Shown here piece after piece: positions 6,019 through 6,138 of a stretch of DNA of 6,138 bases. The stretch is from positions 1 through 6,138 of the forward strand of contig JADFSZ010000108.1 of the NCBI GenBank assembly GCA_022560555.1, in the 5' to 3' direction. The translations under genes and the position numbers were made by a program. The DNA comes from PVC group bacterium. Its GTDB lineage: Bacteria > GCA-001730085 > JADFSZ01. The notes beneath the pieces are model-generated. The model saw nothing but the letters and a program-made list of their open reading frames with translations, had not been told where the DNA came from and searched no databases. Numbering within the stretch: the first letter of the stretch is position 1; every line of letters begins with the position of its first letter.

Positions 6019-6073
6019 TGAAAACTGTAAAGAATAACTTATAAATAGAAACAAAAGCCTTTCAACCAATTAC
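6010..6073 (-). repeat. Imperfect inverted repeat (hairpin) between tuf and rpsJ
   Basis: The arms are 6010-6023 (GTAAATGGTTGAAA) and 6060-6073 (TTTCAACCAATTAC). They are complementary at 13 of 14 positions, with one A/A mismatch, and enclose a 36-nt loop. The arms could pair in the tuf-rpsJ transcript. No T-run follows the stem in the transcribed direction, so it does not look like a classic intrinsic terminator. It could be a processing or stability stem, a palindromic repeat of the host genome, or chance in an A+T-rich gap. The inverted repeat itself is certain; the role is unknown. Confidence 0.7.
6038..6065 (-). promoter_or_regulatory. Candidate sigma70-type promoter for the S10 operon
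   Basis: On the minus strand TTGAAA (6065-6060, 5/6 match to TTGACA) is followed after 16 nt by TATAAG (6043-6038, 5/6 match to TATAAT). Initiation would fall near 6031, giving a leader of about 50 nt before the rpsJ ATG. The -35 lies in one arm of the hairpin and the -10 lies in its loop. Location in the only real gap of the cluster supports it. An A+T-rich gap yields such matches by chance, however, and transcription may simply read through from tuf. Confidence 0.4.
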
Positions 6074-6091
6074 AATTTACGATTTCCCACT

Positions 6092-6138
6092 TTACTCCAA
6101 AATCTCCGTAACAACACCCGCGCCCACGGTCCGCCCGC
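6092..6138 (-). CDS. tuf: Elongation factor Tu, C-terminal end (partial)
   Basis: Only the last 15 or so codons are inside the window; the gene continues beyond the right edge. The visible C-terminus reads GRTVGAGVVTEILE followed by TAA. This is the classic end of EF-Tu domain 3, whose family consensus is GRTVGAGVV(S/T)xIxE. EF-Tu is the cytoplasmic GTPase that carries aminoacyl-tRNA to the ribosomal A site. The GTPase domain cannot be seen here, so completeness is unknown. It lies immediately upstream of rpsJ in the same direction, the usual fusA-tuf-rpsJ arrangement, separated by the only sizeable intergenic gap in the window (112 nt). A tuf copy next to the S10 operon is very common in bacteria. 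Confidence is high despite the short length because the motif is so conserved. Confidence 0.93.
   Translation of the reverse strand, partial: GRTVGAGVVTEILE

Noticed and set aside
5980-6069. In-frame 30-codon N-terminal extension of rpsJ starting at ATG 6069, with a hydrophobic start that resembles a signal peptide
   Set aside because: S10 is cytoplasmic and homology begins at ATG 5979, which has its own ribosome binding site. The extension is translated intergenic repeat DNA.
6010-6073. Intrinsic terminator for tuf
   Set aside because: The loop is 36 nt, the stem is A+T-rich, and no T-run follows on the minus strand. It does not meet the normal terminator pattern.
1-6138. A previously undescribed system hidden in the operon
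   Set aside because: Every gene-sized stretch belongs to a known ribosomal protein or EF-Tu in canonical order. No inserted or unknown gene was found, and the only non-coding gap is 112 nt.

Overview
This window is a stretch of the universal bacterial ribosomal-protein supercluster (str-S10-spc region), read entirely on the minus strand. In transcription order, from right to left, it holds the 3' end of tuf (EF-Tu), then rpsJ, rplC, rplD, rplW, rplB, rpsS, rplV, rpsC, rplP, rpmC, rpsQ, rplN and rplX complete, and finally the first 15 codons of rplE. The order is the canonical S10 operon followed by the start of the spc operon, with tuf directly upstream of rpsJ as in many bacteria. Nothing interrupts it: there are no mobile elements, tRNAs, CRISPR arrays or plus-strand genes.

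The proteins are plainly bacterial and base composition is moderate (close to balanced, A+T slightly higher). Shine-Dalgarno sites of the GGAG/AAGGA type precede most genes. Some residues, such as DHPLGGGEG in L2 instead of the usual DHPHGGGEG and the L14 ending SLAPEVV, would be compatible with an uncultivated Gram-negative lineage, possibly of the PVC/Omnitrophota kind. That placement is a weak guess; the sequence does not prove a phylum.

Layout: 6092-6138 is the tuf end. 5980-6091 is the only real intergenic gap (112 nt). It holds a long imperfect inverted repeat and a sigma70-like promoter candidate that would give rpsJ a leader of about 50 nt. From 5979 to 1 the genes are packed tightly. 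Gaps are 0-23 nt, or there are overlaps: 32 nt for rpsC/rplP, 4 nt for rpmC/rpsQ and 4 nt for rpsQ/rplN. This implies one polycistronic mRNA with extensive translational coupling, and no internal terminator is visible.

The products assemble together. L2, L3, L4, L22, L23, L24, L29, L14 and L16 build the 50S peptidyltransferase region and exit tunnel. S3, S10, S17 and S19 belong to the 30S head and body. EF-Tu delivers aminoacyl-tRNA to the finished ribosome. No new biological system is present. The points worth a second look are the tuf-rpsJ intergenic structure, the deep rpsC/rplP overlap, and a few lineage-specific residues and tails.
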